Below are positions 53,416 to 61,468 of a stretch of DNA of 64,000 bases, piece after piece; position 1 is the stretch's first letter; each line of letters begins with the position of its first letter. The stretch covers positions 30,685 through 94,684 of the forward strand of contig NZ_JAEFAJ010000008.1 in assembly GCF_016287535.1 (NCBI RefSeq), given 5' to 3'. This DNA comes from Ruminococcus sp. (GTDB lineage: Bacteria; Bacillota; Clostridia; Oscillospirales; Ruminococcaceae). A program made the position numbers and the translations under genes. Under the pieces are notes generated by a model. It saw only the letters and a list, made by a program, of their open reading frames with translations, was not told the DNA's origin and made no database searches.

Positions 53416-54936
53416 TTACTTTTTCAGAAGACCGAGAGCATATTTTTTTCTGAGAATACGCATGACACTTTCATTTATGCGCTCCTCAGATATCTCGCCG
53501 CTGCGTACAGCCGCACAGACTTCATTCACAGCCTGTCTGTAGTCAACCGGCATGAGAATAATGTCAATTCCAGCCTTTATGGAGAGCTTTGCAGCTTCTC
53601 CCGAGTTATACACATTTGCGATTGTGTTCATACGCTGTGAATCGGTTATTGCAATTCCTGTGAAGCCAAGCTCACCGCGGAGTACTTCTGTAACAGCTTT
53701 ATAGGAGAGATCACATGGAAGATTATCGCCAAATCCAGTTACTGACTGATGACCAACCATTATGAAGTCAACTCCTGTCTTTATTCCTTCAGAAAAAGGA
53801 ATAAATTCTGCCTCACGGAGCTGCTCAAGTGTTCTATCTATGACGACTGTTGAATTAGTGTGGGTATTTCCGTTTGCTGCACCTAATCCAGGAAAATGTT
53901 TCAAAGTTGCGCAAACTCCTTCGTTACGGAGTCCCTTTGCGACATACGATGACATATTCGCAACAACCTGTGGATCATCACTGAAAATACGATTCCCAAG
54001 CTCATTTGAACTGCATATATTTACATCTGCAACGGGCGCGAAATCAACGTTGAAGCCAAGAGATTTCAAATCCCTGCCGATAGAACAGCCGATATTTAAT
54101 GCTGTATCGCTGTTGTTGTCCTTGCCATAGGAGGCCATATCATCAAATTTAGCAGTGCCTAGTTTTTGAGCACAGCGTGCTACAAGTCCGCCTTCTTCAT
54201 CAACGGCAGTAAAAAGTCCGATGCCGCAGGCGCTTTTTGCGTATCCTTGAGTTGCAGCAAGCATTTGTTTTGTCTGATCACGTGATGTGAGGTTTTGAGC
54301 AAATAGGATAATACCGCCCACAGGGATCTCTTCAATTGCTTTCTGAGTTCCGTTGCCAACCTGTGTCATAGGTGTTATTCCTGTCAAAGCTTCTGGTGTA
54401 ACCATGAACATCTGAGCAACTTTCTGTTCCAGAGTCATGCCGTCAAGCACTACCTTTGGCAATGGATTCCTATTGGTAGTAGTTGTGGTCTCTGCCTGTG
54501 TTGTCATGGAAGTTGTTATGGTCATAGCCGTTGTGGTGATCTCAGAGATCGTGGTAGTTGTATCTTTACGTTCACGAGATTGATCTTCCGTGTGAAAGCT
54601 TTGCTGATCATTTGACTGCGAAATAGGAACTTCTGTAGTCTTCTCTTCACGATGTTCATTCTGAACTTCTGCTTTTTGCTGAGTTTTCGGAGCTTCGGTA
54701 GCCGTATTTGAAGCATTGGCGGTAGTTTCAGAAGTCGTTTTTGAAGTTACGGCAGAAATGATATTTGATTCAGCCTGTATATATGTTGTTTGCGTTTCTG
54801 TATTTAAGGGCTCTGTTTCGGTAATCTCCACTGCAGCTGATTCTGAACTGTTGGTTTCAGTGGGGAAATCTCCGCCGCAGCCTGTAAGAATCAGGCTGAG
54901 AGAGAGTAGGGCCGCAATTATTTTTATTTGTTTCAT
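53416..54936 (-). CDS. GH3 lipoprotein, beta-N-acetylhexosaminidase-like
   Basis: 506 aa from the ATG at 54936, chosen because it gives a clean signal (KQIKIIAALLSLSLILTGCGG) with a lipobox Cys and has AGGGGGA upstream; a frame open to 55062 lacks these. After a Ser/Thr/Glu-rich linker of about 150 residues comes a GH3 catalytic domain: TLEQKVAQMFMV, VDEEGGLVARC, LKHFPGLGAANGNTHTNS (with the H and D-substituting residues of NagZ-type enzymes), MVGHQSV and IAITDSQRM with the nucleophile Asp. This fits NagZ-like N-acetylglucosaminidases, possibly for cell wall turnover or chitin-type sugars. Confidence 0.85.
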   Translation of the reverse strand: MKQIKIIAALLSLSLILTGCGGDFPTETNSSESAAVEITETEPLNTETQTTYIQAESNIISAVTSKTTSETTANASNTATEAPKTQQKAEVQNEHREEKTTEVPISQSNDQQSFHTEDQSRERKDTTTTISEITTTAMTITTSMTTQAETTTTTNRNPLPKVVLDGMTLEQKVAQMFMVTPEALTGITPMTQVGNGTQKAIEEIPVGGIILFAQNLTSRDQTKQMLAATQGYAKSACGIGLFTAVDEEGGLVARCAQKLGTAKFDDMASYGKDNNSDTALNIGCSIGRDLKSLGFNVDFAPVADVNICSSNELGNRIFSDDPQVVANMSSYVAKGLRNEGVCATLKHFPGLGAANGNTHTNSTVVIDRTLEQLREAEFIPFSEGIKTGVDFIMVGHQSVTGFGDNLPCDLSYKAVTEVLRGELGFTGIAITDSQRMNTIANVYNSGEAAKLSIKAGIDIILMPVDYRQAVNEVCAAVRSGEISEERINESVMRILRKKYALGLLKK

Positions 54937-55118
54937 TGCTGATTCCCCCTGTAAAGGTTCTACAATAAAATTATAACATAGAATGTCGAAAAAAGCAACA
55001 GTCTTGGGATAATAGTTGAAAAAAAGTTCCTTTATTGTTTGGGAACCATTAACTCTGCCCATGGTTTTGTCAAGAAAATAGCGGATTCGGTGAGAGTCCG
55101 TTTAATGCTTTTGAATGA

Positions 55119-55682
55119 TATTTACTTAAAAATCTACCGAATCAACATAGCAAAAGTCTTCTATCCGACTTCAAAGACAGACTGCAATATAGCTTATATC
55201 TGTATGAACGGTTAGAGCTATCAGGCACTATGCAGTTATCCTATGAAGTCCTGAAAAAAGAAAGGCCTCCGAACTGTGTCAACACTATACTTTCTCTACG
55301 CTCGGAGGCTATCTGTATATTGAATTGTTTAAAGGTCTGGAATCACATTATCTTCCAAAGAAATGTGGTTACTGCGAAAAATACTTACTTCTCACAGCAG
55401 GTATTTTCTCTGATTACTGCACAAGAGAGAGCGAAGGAATGGAAGGCAGAACATGCCGTGATATGGGACACAGAAAGAAATATGCCGATAAGATCAAGAA
55501 TAATCCATACTGGTAGGTTCAAAGTAAAGCATACAAGCAGCATTACGCATGTTATATGAAAAAAAGATGACAAAAGCTGAATTGGCTGAATGGATGAATT
55601 GTGCTCTTGATCTCAGGTCTAAGACTGAAAATTGAGAAATTGAGTTTGAGGTTTATAGAGAGATGATGATGAATCAAAATTA
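55119..55682 (+). pseudogene. decayed DUF6076-type gene
   Basis: Pieces in two frames read as one protein: SLYLYERLELSGTMQLSYEV, then after a shift at the A-run near 55255 STLGGYLYIELFKGLESHYL, KKCGYCEKYLLLTAGIFSDY and EGRTCRDMGHRKKYADKIKN, a TAG stop near 55515, then a second A-run shift near 55566 and MTKAELAEWMNCALDLRSK, stop, EIEFEVYREMMM. The C-terminal zinc-like Cys pattern CxxC and CRDxG match DUF6076 proteins of unknown role common in Ruminococcus-type genomes. With two frameshifts and two stops it cannot be functional. A small hairpin at 55082-55100 lies just before it. Confidence 0.75.
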
Positions 55683-55702
55683 ATAATTTTAAAAAATGTT
55701 GC

Positions 55703-55731
55703 TTGACAAATGTTTAAATCTTTATTATAAT
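55703..55731 (+). promoter_or_regulatory. consensus promoter before the small secreted protein
   Basis: TTGACA (55703-55708), 17 bases, TATAAT (55726-55731): exact consensus for both boxes in otherwise degenerate DNA, showing a gene here is probably still transcribed. Confidence 0.75.
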
Positions 55732-55772
55732 AATAGCAAATTGATATTCATTGTTATTGAAACTATGAATAT

Positions 55773-56237
55773 TTGATTTATAGCCGGCAATTAATCTATA
55801 TATTATATTTTCAACAACAACGTATTATTATATTTGCAATAATTAATCCAATAATTAATCCAATAATTAATCCAATAATCAATCTAATAATCAATCTAAT
55901 AATCAATTTGAAAGAACGATTTACTATCAGACTCAAAAGAACTGCTTTTTTAGCTTCTCTCGCTTTGTGTGCAACAGCAGCAACCTCTTTAGTAGCTGCT
56001 GCAGCTACTGATTCTATATCTAAAGGTGGTGTAACCCTTGAAGGTTATGTATCTGGCGTTGAAAGCCCAACTATCACCCCTGATAAAGTATTCTGGAATG
56101 CTTATGTATATGGACCAGATGTAGAATATTTAGATAAGAAAGACACAGAGGTATATATTGAACCAGGTACGGATAAAAATACCTTAGAAACAATTTACCT
56201 TCACAAGGGAGTGTGTGAAAGTTTTTCTGTAAATTAG
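55773..56237 (+). CDS. small secreted protein with signal peptide, start uncertain
   Basis: Reading from TTG 55773 gives 154 aa; TTG 55908 gives 109 aa beginning KERFTIRLKRTAFLASLALC, which looks like a normal signal peptide cleaved after AAAA near TDSISKGG. Neither start has a ribosome site. Between the two starts lies the 12-bp repeat, read as NPII/NLII units, hydrophobic and not typical of any protein. The mature part is about 75 residues, with DKVFWNAYVYGPDVEYLDKK and a late Cys. I do not recognise the family. It could be a secreted peptide or bacteriocin-like product, or a gene whose 5' end was replaced. Confidence 0.5.
   Translation: MIYSRQLIYILYFQQQRIIIFAIINPIINPIINPIINLIINLIINLKERFTIRLKRTAFLASLALCATAATSLVAAAATDSISKGGVTLEGYVSGVESPTITPDKVFWNAYVYGPDVEYLDKKDTEVYIEPGTDKNTLETIYLHKGVCESFSVN
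55838..55909 (+). repeat. six 12-bp direct repeats
   Basis: Unit AATAATTAATCC at 55838, 55850 and 55862, changing to AATAATCAATCT at 55874 and 55886 and AATAATCAATTT at 55898. Contiguous, 72 bases. Located 110 bases after the promoter and directly before the signal-peptide coding part. Confidence 0.9.
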
Positions 56238-56405
56238 ATATCCTAAGATAATTGACGAGCTGTATGGCAGTAAGATTACCATTATTCAACTCGTTTTGAC
56301 TATACCTAATCCCATTGATTTCGTCAAGAACTATGTTAAAATTGGTACATAATTATATTTTAATATAAATGAGTATGACAAATCGGAGTTTTGTGGAGGA
56401 AAACT
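56238..56405 (+). other. intergenic remnant
   Basis: An open stretch reads as IIDELYGSKITIIQLVLTI and NPIDFVKNYVKIGT without a start codon or ribosome site; it looks like a gene fragment I cannot name. AT-rich, no terminator seen. Confidence 0.3.
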
Positions 56406-56489
56406 ATGGTGAGTGAATATAATGCCTTACAGCCTATCATATGGGGAGATATTTTAAGGATATTGAAATGTCCGGACGTACCAGAATGA
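56406..56489 (+). CDS. possible 27-aa peptide
   Basis: ATG at 56406 sits 6 bases after TGGAGGAAAA, a strong ribosome site, and the frame closes at 56489. Peptide is amphipathic with a central IIWGDILRILKC. It may be a real small ORF or the 5' remnant of a lost gene. Confidence 0.3.
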   Translation: MVSEYNALQPIIWGDILRILKCPDVPE

Positions 56490-56560
56490 ACAAAGGAAGA
56501 AATATATGTTTGCTTATGGAAAGAAACTAACAAATTCAAACTTGTGAGGAAACACTATAA

Positions 56561-57349
56561 ATGAAGATTGGAATTATAGGTTATGGCAGTATGGGGAAAA
56601 TGCTGCTATGGAAATTTGCAGAACAGGACTTTATCAGTAAACAGAATCTTTATGTATTTAATAGGACGATTGAGAAACTTAATGAAGCAAAAGAGGTTGC
56701 ACAAATAGTGGGTTCCAATGAACTGGCATCGTTTTGTGATTTTATATTTATTTGCGTTCGTCCAGCTGATATACAGATCGTATTGGAAGAAATCAAAGAT
56801 TCACTCAAGGAGGGCGCGCTTGTTATTTCTTTAAACGGAAGCGTTTCTTTTGAAAAGATTAGAACAACGCTCGATTGCAAGACTGCCAAGGTAATCCCGA
56901 GTCTGACGGCTGAAATCGGAAGATCACAGACACTTGTATGTTTCAATGAAAAGGTTGCTTCAAAAGATAAGTGTGCACTTAAAGAGCTTCTTGCAGCTAT
57001 TGGCGACGTTATCGAACTGCCGGAAAACGAAATGGGAATGGGTTCCGAACTTGTTAGTTGCATGCCGGGTTTCATAGCATCAATTTTCGACGTTATTTGT
57101 AATTCTGCTAAGAAACACACGCAGATTCCCGACGATCAGATAGTTCGAATGGTCCTACAAACTTTGAGTGCAACGGGCGAACTGATGCTAAAAAATGACA
57201 TGACATTTGAGGAGGTCGTAACAAGAGTCGCAACCCCTGGTGGAATTACGGAAGAAGGAACGAAGGTAATATATGCAGATTTCCCCGGAACGGCAGATCT
57301 TCTTTTCGAGAAGACACTGGAGAAGAGGAGGAAGACTGCTGCAAAATGA
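56561..57349 (+). CDS. pyrroline-5-carboxylate reductase family protein (ProC/ComER-like)
   Basis: 262 aa. Rossmann start KIGIIGYGSMGKMLLWKF (GxGxMG for NADPH), FIFICVRPADIQIVLEEI, and the C-terminal TRVATPGGITEEGTKVI, which is the proline-reductase signature (VxxPGGxTxxG). True ProC makes proline; ComER-type paralogues in Firmicutes have uncertain roles. Here there is no proA or proB nearby and the setting is accessory DNA, so a paralogue is as likely as the housekeeping enzyme. GAGGAAA precedes the ATG. Confidence 0.8.
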   Translation: MKIGIIGYGSMGKMLLWKFAEQDFISKQNLYVFNRTIEKLNEAKEVAQIVGSNELASFCDFIFICVRPADIQIVLEEIKDSLKEGALVISLNGSVSFEKIRTTLDCKTAKVIPSLTAEIGRSQTLVCFNEKVASKDKCALKELLAAIGDVIELPENEMGMGSELVSCMPGFIASIFDVICNSAKKHTQIPDDQIVRMVLQTLSATGELMLKNDMTFEEVVTRVATPGGITEEGTKVIYADFPGTADLLFEKTLEKRRKTAAK

Positions 57350-57447
57350 TGCGATTAGACTATTATCTCGGAGTTTGTAGAGTTGAATCGCTAAGGGAGA
57401 GAGCTCGGCAAATTCCAATTTGTCGGGATGAAGGCATAGCCTTTTAG

Positions 57448-57810
57448 AGATAATCTTCTGATCAATCTCTGAGATATCCTTCTGTCTTTTCTTTACTACC
57501 TGTGGTTCGAATGTAGAGTTTCTGTCCTGTGGAACCTGAATATCAAGACTTACAAAGCTGGAATTAACACGCTTAGTCTTATATCCGTTTCTGTAATCAT
57601 CGCTTTCGCTTCGCTCTGATTTGTGATAGCAAAATGGTCATCCATTTCTGCTTCCATCATTTCCTTGATGGTTCCGCCGAGAAGATCCTTGAGAGCATCT
57701 TGGATATCCTCAGCTGTCTCGATGTCATACTCCTGAATGAGCTGTTGGATGATCTGGCGCTTTCCGTCTGTCATCTGAACTTTGTGTAAGTTTTTCTTTT
57801 CTCTTGCCAT
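57448..57810 (-). pseudogene. IS256-family transposase, 5' fragment with frameshift
   Basis: From ATG 57810 (behind AAGGAGG) the frame reads QMTDGKRQIIQQLIQEYDIE and LLGGTIKEMMEAEMDDHFAI, the N-terminus of IS256-type (mutator) transposases. A single base is missing near 57630 (the expected Gly codon after HF); reading on in the next frame gives ERSESDDYRNGYKTKRVNSS and LDIQVPQDRNSTFEPQVVKK until homology ends near 57448. Only about the first 120 of 400 residues remain, without the catalytic DDE domain. Inactive. Confidence 0.85.
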
Positions 57811-57900
57811 AATAAAGGCCTCCTTAAAGTATTTAGATTTTACCCTAGGAGACCTTAATAATACATAGCTATTATTTTTTTACAGACTTTGTTTCATAGA
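57448..57900 (-). mobile_element. IS256-family remnant
   Basis: Transposase 5' part plus about 90 bases of upstream IS end, up to about 57900. The outer terminal repeat may begin with GATTCTATGAAACAAAGTC on the minus strand. The other end is deleted, so a past recombination joined the IS to the ProC-like gene region. Confidence 0.65.
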
Positions 57901-57937
57901 ATCTCACAAGGTAAGAAAAGTTGTATCAGGAGAAAAA

Positions 57938-58030
57938 ATGTGTGGTTATGGTGGTTCAGAAGCAAGAATGAGACTTCGTTGCGGAGACAATTTTGATGAA
58001 TACACTGTAATTTCTGAACCCTTGATATAA
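57938..58030 (+). CDS. 30-aa peptide gene upstream of an FtsX-type ABC operon
   Basis: ATG at 57938 lies 5 bases after AGGAG; the frame closes with TAA at 58028. The peptide is MCGYGG at the start, has a second Cys at position 15 (RLRCGDNFDE), and ends in VISEPLI. It is short and charged with a Gly-rich N-terminus, no signal peptide and no double-Gly leader in the usual place. A perfect hairpin terminator follows 13 bases later, then the ABC genes. This is the classical order of a peptide gene made in excess over its transporter. No homologue known to me. Confidence 0.5.
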   Translation: MCGYGGSEARMRLRCGDNFDEYTVISEPLI

Positions 58031-58042
58031 TAGTATAGTTCT

Positions 58043-58082
58043 GTGAGATGATGTTGTATGATACAATATCATCTCACTTTTA
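58043..58082 (+). terminator. 16-bp hairpin between the peptide and ABC genes
   Basis: 58043-58058 pairs with 58062-58077 (GTGAGATGAT ... ATCATCTCAC), one G-U, then CTTTTAATTTT-type Ts. Would end most transcripts after the peptide and let some through to the transporter genes. Confidence 0.8.
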
Positions 58083-58111
58083 ATTTTAAAACTATTTGTA
58101 TAGGTGATTCA

Positions 58112-59242
58112 ATGAAAAAAATAAGTATAATTAAACGTTTTGGGTTAAATGGAATTGTATTCATATTAGGTCTTGTAATTTCATCTTTTGTTTTAATAAA
58201 TACTATCGATATATCAAGCAGAATCGCTAAAGAAGATGAAAGTAATAATATGTATTCTGAAAATATACAATATCGTTTGAGGTATTGTGGTAAAAGTAAG
58301 TTGTCAGAAGAAAATTGCTATAATGTTGTTAATGATATTATCAACTCGTTGAGGGATCTAAATTGCAATGCAAGTATAGAAGGTGTTGGAATTTGTATAA
58401 ACAATCAAATAGATAATATGTTTCCTAAGATAATTATAAATACACAAGATGATTATAAGTTACAACTCAACAATAATAAAATTGTTTCTTCTAATATATA
58501 TGAATATGAACTTATAGTTGGTGAAAGTATTATCAAGTTATCTGATATTCAGAACGTAAATCAGCTACATGTTGCAGATATGTCGGTTCCGATACAAGGT
58601 GTTTTAAAAAACAATAATGCTGCATCCATTGATTATTCAATACTATTTATTTATGATAATTGTAATGAGAATTTAAAACAATATTTGACTAATCAAATAT
58701 GTGATGTTTTTCGTGATTTCAATATAAAGGTTAATTTGTATAGCGATTATCCGATTGACAAAGAAAGCAATAAATTTATAGGCAATATGAAAAGTTTAGA
58801 TGTCGCTTGTGAAAACTATATTTCCAAATATAAAGGCAGCGATTATCAAAATTATTGGTATCGGTTTTACAACAAAATTTTTATTACTATTTGTTTAGTA
58901 TTTTCGTTATTTACTTGTTTCAGTTTATCTTTTCTTTGGATTTTAGGCAGAAAAAAAGAAATTGCAATTAGAAAAGCTTTTGGATTCAGCGATTTTAGCA
59001 TATTTAAATTACTTATGAAAGATATAGCCAAGTTGACTGTTTCAGCGACTCTAATTTCAATTGTTGTAGAAATTGTTTATTGTATTGTGTTTAATAACCT
59101 CTCATTTTTTGATAAATACTTTATTGTAAAATTCTTAGCAGTATATTTAGGAGCATCTATTATCGGAACTTTATGCGCTTTAAATTTAATGAAAGAAGTC
59201 TCTAAAATAACTCCTATTTCAGCTATAAGAGAGGAGCTATAA
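58112..59242 (+). CDS. FtsX-type ABC permease 1
   Basis: 376 aa from ATG 58112 (AGGTGA 6 bases upstream). Membrane segment at about 12-32, then a long extracytoplasmic domain (about 40-270), then three segments at about 275-365, the last ending in MKEVSKITPISAIREEL, where the PISAIR motif is the usual cytoplasmic end of MacB/FtsX-type permeases. Such transporters export or respond to peptides and antibiotics rather than import nutrients. Notably AT-rich compared with the core genome. An upstream ATG at 58058 lies inside the terminator hairpin and is not a start. Confidence 0.83.
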   Translation: MKKISIIKRFGLNGIVFILGLVISSFVLINTIDISSRIAKEDESNNMYSENIQYRLRYCGKSKLSEENCYNVVNDIINSLRDLNCNASIEGVGICINNQIDNMFPKIIINTQDDYKLQLNNNKIVSSNIYEYELIVGESIIKLSDIQNVNQLHVADMSVPIQGVLKNNNAASIDYSILFIYDNCNENLKQYLTNQICDVFRDFNIKVNLYSDYPIDKESNKFIGNMKSLDVACENYISKYKGSDYQNYWYRFYNKIFITICLVFSLFTCFSLSFLWILGRKKEIAIRKAFGFSDFSIFKLLMKDIAKLTVSATLISIVVEIVYCIVFNNLSFFDKYFIVKFLAVYLGASIIGTLCALNLMKEVSKITPISAIREEL

Positions 59243-59244
59243 AT

Positions 59245-60465
59245 ATGGTAATAAGATTTGCTATTGATACAATTATCAATCATATAAGGCAATCATTAAT
59301 ATCCATTCTTCTACTTGTAATAAGCATTATTCTTATTATTTTTTCTACGATGATTCGTTTTAGTCACGATTACGTATACAGCTCTGTTGATAAATTATTG
59401 AATAGTGGAGCAGAAAAGACAGCCATATTGAGAATGGAAGAAAATAATTACGATTTTGTAAAAGAACTTGCAAAGCAACCAGAAATAAGCACAATTGGAT
59501 GTACCACTACATTTGGAATTGAGCCTTTCCCAGAACTATATAATATACAGAAACAATACAAGTCAAATACAGAGGAATACTTAGGAGATTATCTAGAAGT
59601 AATAGAAATTAATAAAACAGCTGCAACACTTTGTGATCTGACTCTAATTAAAGGAAGAAAACCTATTGATTTAGATTATACTCCAAGAAACGAAAAGGAT
59701 GTTGAATATATGTATCTTGGTTCATACTTCTCTGATATTCAGATAGGAACCGAATTTGAAGATGAGTACACTATATTCATAGTTGCCGGAATATTGGATA
59801 GTTCACAAAGATGGATAAGTGAATCTCTTTTAAATGGTTTTGATATTAATACTATAGATTATACAATAGACTGTAAAAGTAGTATATTATCATTCTATGA
59901 TGGAAATCCAAGCTCATCTGATATGTGGGTATGTGCTGCGAACAATTATAACATTTCTCAAGTCATAAATGTTGTTAACAAATTGGCAAATAAGAATAAT
60001 ATTGATGTTAGATATACAACTTTAAAGGCATCGTATGAACACTCGGCACAGGATTGGATTATATTAAACAGTATTCTATCTAAGTTAATTGTAATCGTAT
60101 GTTTTTCTTGTGTTCTAATGTTGATTTGCTATCAACTTTATAGAATTTTAATAATGAAAAAAGAAATGGGAATAATGCTTTCTGTTGGTTTTTCTATTTC
60201 AGAGATAAGTAAAGCCATGATATTAAGTAACATTATCCTATCTCTTATAGCTTTCCTTTTAGTTATACCCATTAGCTTTTTTGTAGTTAAATGGTGGTTC
60301 CGAACAAATAGTGTGATTGACATAGTTTGTAAAGCACTTCTAAAATATTCATATCCTGTTTCGCTTGGTGTTATATTATGCATAACTATTATAATATCAA
60401 TATTCATTACAAGGTTCTTAAAAAAATTATCGCCACTTGAAATGATAGGAGGACAAAATGATTGA
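59245..60465 (+). CDS. FtsX-type ABC permease 2
   Basis: 406 aa starting two bases after the stop of permease 1, with AGAGGAG upstream. Same layout: N-terminal segment at about 13-35, extracytoplasmic domain of about 230 residues, three C-terminal segments, and a LKKLSPLEMIGGQND end (the PLEMI variant of the FtsX tail). Two unequal permeases plus one ATPase suggest a heterodimer. Its stop overlaps the ATPase start by 8 bases. Confidence 0.83.
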   Translation: MVIRFAIDTIINHIRQSLISILLLVISIILIIFSTMIRFSHDYVYSSVDKLLNSGAEKTAILRMEENNYDFVKELAKQPEISTIGCTTTFGIEPFPELYNIQKQYKSNTEEYLGDYLEVIEINKTAATLCDLTLIKGRKPIDLDYTPRNEKDVEYMYLGSYFSDIQIGTEFEDEYTIFIVAGILDSSQRWISESLLNGFDINTIDYTIDCKSSILSFYDGNPSSSDMWVCAANNYNISQVINVVNKLANKNNIDVRYTTLKASYEHSAQDWIILNSILSKLIVIVCFSCVLMLICYQLYRILIMKKEMGIMLSVGFSISEISKAMILSNIILSLIAFLLVIPISFFVVKWWFRTNSVIDIVCKALLKYSYPVSLGVILCITIIISIFITRFLKKLSPLEMIGGQND

Positions 60466-61111
60466 ATTAAAAGACGTAAAAAAAGACTATGGAAAAGGAG
60501 AATACATTACTCATGCCTTACAAGGCGTTAACCTAAATATTGAAAAGGGAGAATTTGTTGCTATTGTTGGAACATCAGGGTCTGGTAAATCCACACTACT
60601 TCATATAATTGGTGGTATGGATCAAATGTCATCGGGTATATATCGTTTTGAGAATGAAGTTATATCTGATTATTCATTAGCAAAGCTACAAGAATTCAGA
60701 AAAAAATATATTAGTTTTATTTTTCAGAATTTTGCACTTATGAATAAATATACTGTTTATGAAAATGTTGAGATGCCTTTACTTGCACGAAAAGTAAAAG
60801 GTCGTAAAAAAATTGTTATGGACTGCCTTGAAAAAACAGGAATCTCTGATTTGAAAAATAAACTGCCATCTCAATTATCTGGTGGACAACAACAGAGATG
60901 TGCTATTGCAAGAGCATTAGCATCTGATTCGCCTGTAATTCTTGCTGATGAACCTACAGGAGCTCTTGATAATAAAACAAGTGATGAAATCATGTCATGC
61001 TTTGAGGAAGTATTAAGTAATGGACGAACTATTATACTGATTACACATGACATAGAAATTGCAAATCGATGTCAAAGAATTGTTAGGATTGAAGACGGTA
61101 AGATAGTTTAA
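60458..61111 (+). CDS. ABC transporter ATP-binding protein, MacB/LolD type
   Basis: 217 aa, a minimal ATPase. Walker A GTSGSGKST at 38-46, Q-loop FIFQNFALM, signature LSGGQQQR at 140-147, Walker B VILADEPTG at 160-168, switch His in LITHDI. AGGAGGA ribosome site. The LolD/MacB subfamily drives mechanotransmission through FtsX-type permeases. Together with the two permeases it forms a complete machine. Confidence 0.92.
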   Translation: MIELKDVKKDYGKGEYITHALQGVNLNIEKGEFVAIVGTSGSGKSTLLHIIGGMDQMSSGIYRFENEVISDYSLAKLQEFRKKYISFIFQNFALMNKYTVYENVEMPLLARKVKGRKKIVMDCLEKTGISDLKNKLPSQLSGGQQQRCAIARALASDSPVILADEPTGALDNKTSDEIMSCFEEVLSNGRTIILITHDIEIANRCQRIVRIEDGKIV

Positions 61112-61128
61112 CCTCTTTCAGCTAGAAG

Positions 61129-61150
61129 CCCCCCACCTCTAAGGTGGGGG
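61129..61150. repeat. 9-bp GC hairpin like an IS200/IS605 end
   Basis: CCCCCACCT (61130-61138) pairs with AGGTGGGGG (61142-61150) around CTA, preceded by GCTAGAAGCC. Hairpins of this GC-rich kind mark ends of IS200/IS605-type elements and their non-autonomous derivatives; no tnpA is present. A 13-base direct repeat GGGGAAGAATTGT follows twice at about 61147-61172. Confidence 0.5.
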
Positions 61151-61195
61151 AAGAATTGTGGGGAAGAATTGTGGCCCTCAAAAATGGGAAAGCTA

Positions 61196-61224
61196 TTGCT
61201 TTTTAAACATAACCATGATATAAT
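61196..61224 (+). promoter_or_regulatory. promoter of the Fic toxin-antitoxin pair
   Basis: TTGCTT (61196-61201), 17 bases, TATAAT (61219-61224) with extended TGA. It starts about 45 bases before the antitoxin. Confidence 0.72.
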
Positions 61225-61267
61225 GTTATGTGATAGTGTATCAGAAATTTGCAAAGGAGGCAGATGC

Positions 61268-61468
61268 GTGAAACAGCAAGCGCAGAGAAAACCAGTCAGC
61301 GCTGAGCAGCATAATAAAATGATTCAAAGTGTTGCTGGAACAATGGCAATCGAAGGTTTAACACTTAGCGAGGCAAGCAGACGCAACCTTGACCGATATG
61401 CCAGCGGGCAGGCTAATTATCAGCAAATTATTGCAGAGCTGAAAGAAAAATACCAGAGGGCGGAGTAG
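61268..61468 (+). CDS. VbhA-type antitoxin of a Fic protein
   Basis: 66 aa from GTG 61268, which has AAAGGAGG 7 bases upstream; a longer in-frame start at 61169 overlaps the promoter. It carries the Fic-inhibitory motif [S/T]xxxE[G/N] as Thr25-M-A-I-Glu29-Gly30, in which the Glu blocks ATP binding in the toxin, and then LSEASRRNLDRYASGQ typical of VbhA. Stop overlaps the fic start by one base, giving a tight class I Fic pair. Confidence 0.85.
   Translation: MKQQAQRKPVSAEQHNKMIQSVAGTMAIEGLTLSEASRRNLDRYASGQANYQQIIAELKEKYQRAE

Noticed and set aside
53414..55062. Start of the GH3 gene at 55062
   Set aside because: The extra 42 residues precede a perfect lipoprotein signal at 54936 and have no ribosome site.
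58058..58111. Earlier ATG start for the first FtsX permease
   Set aside because: It lies inside the terminator hairpin, has no ribosome site, and adds residues unlike a permease N-terminus.
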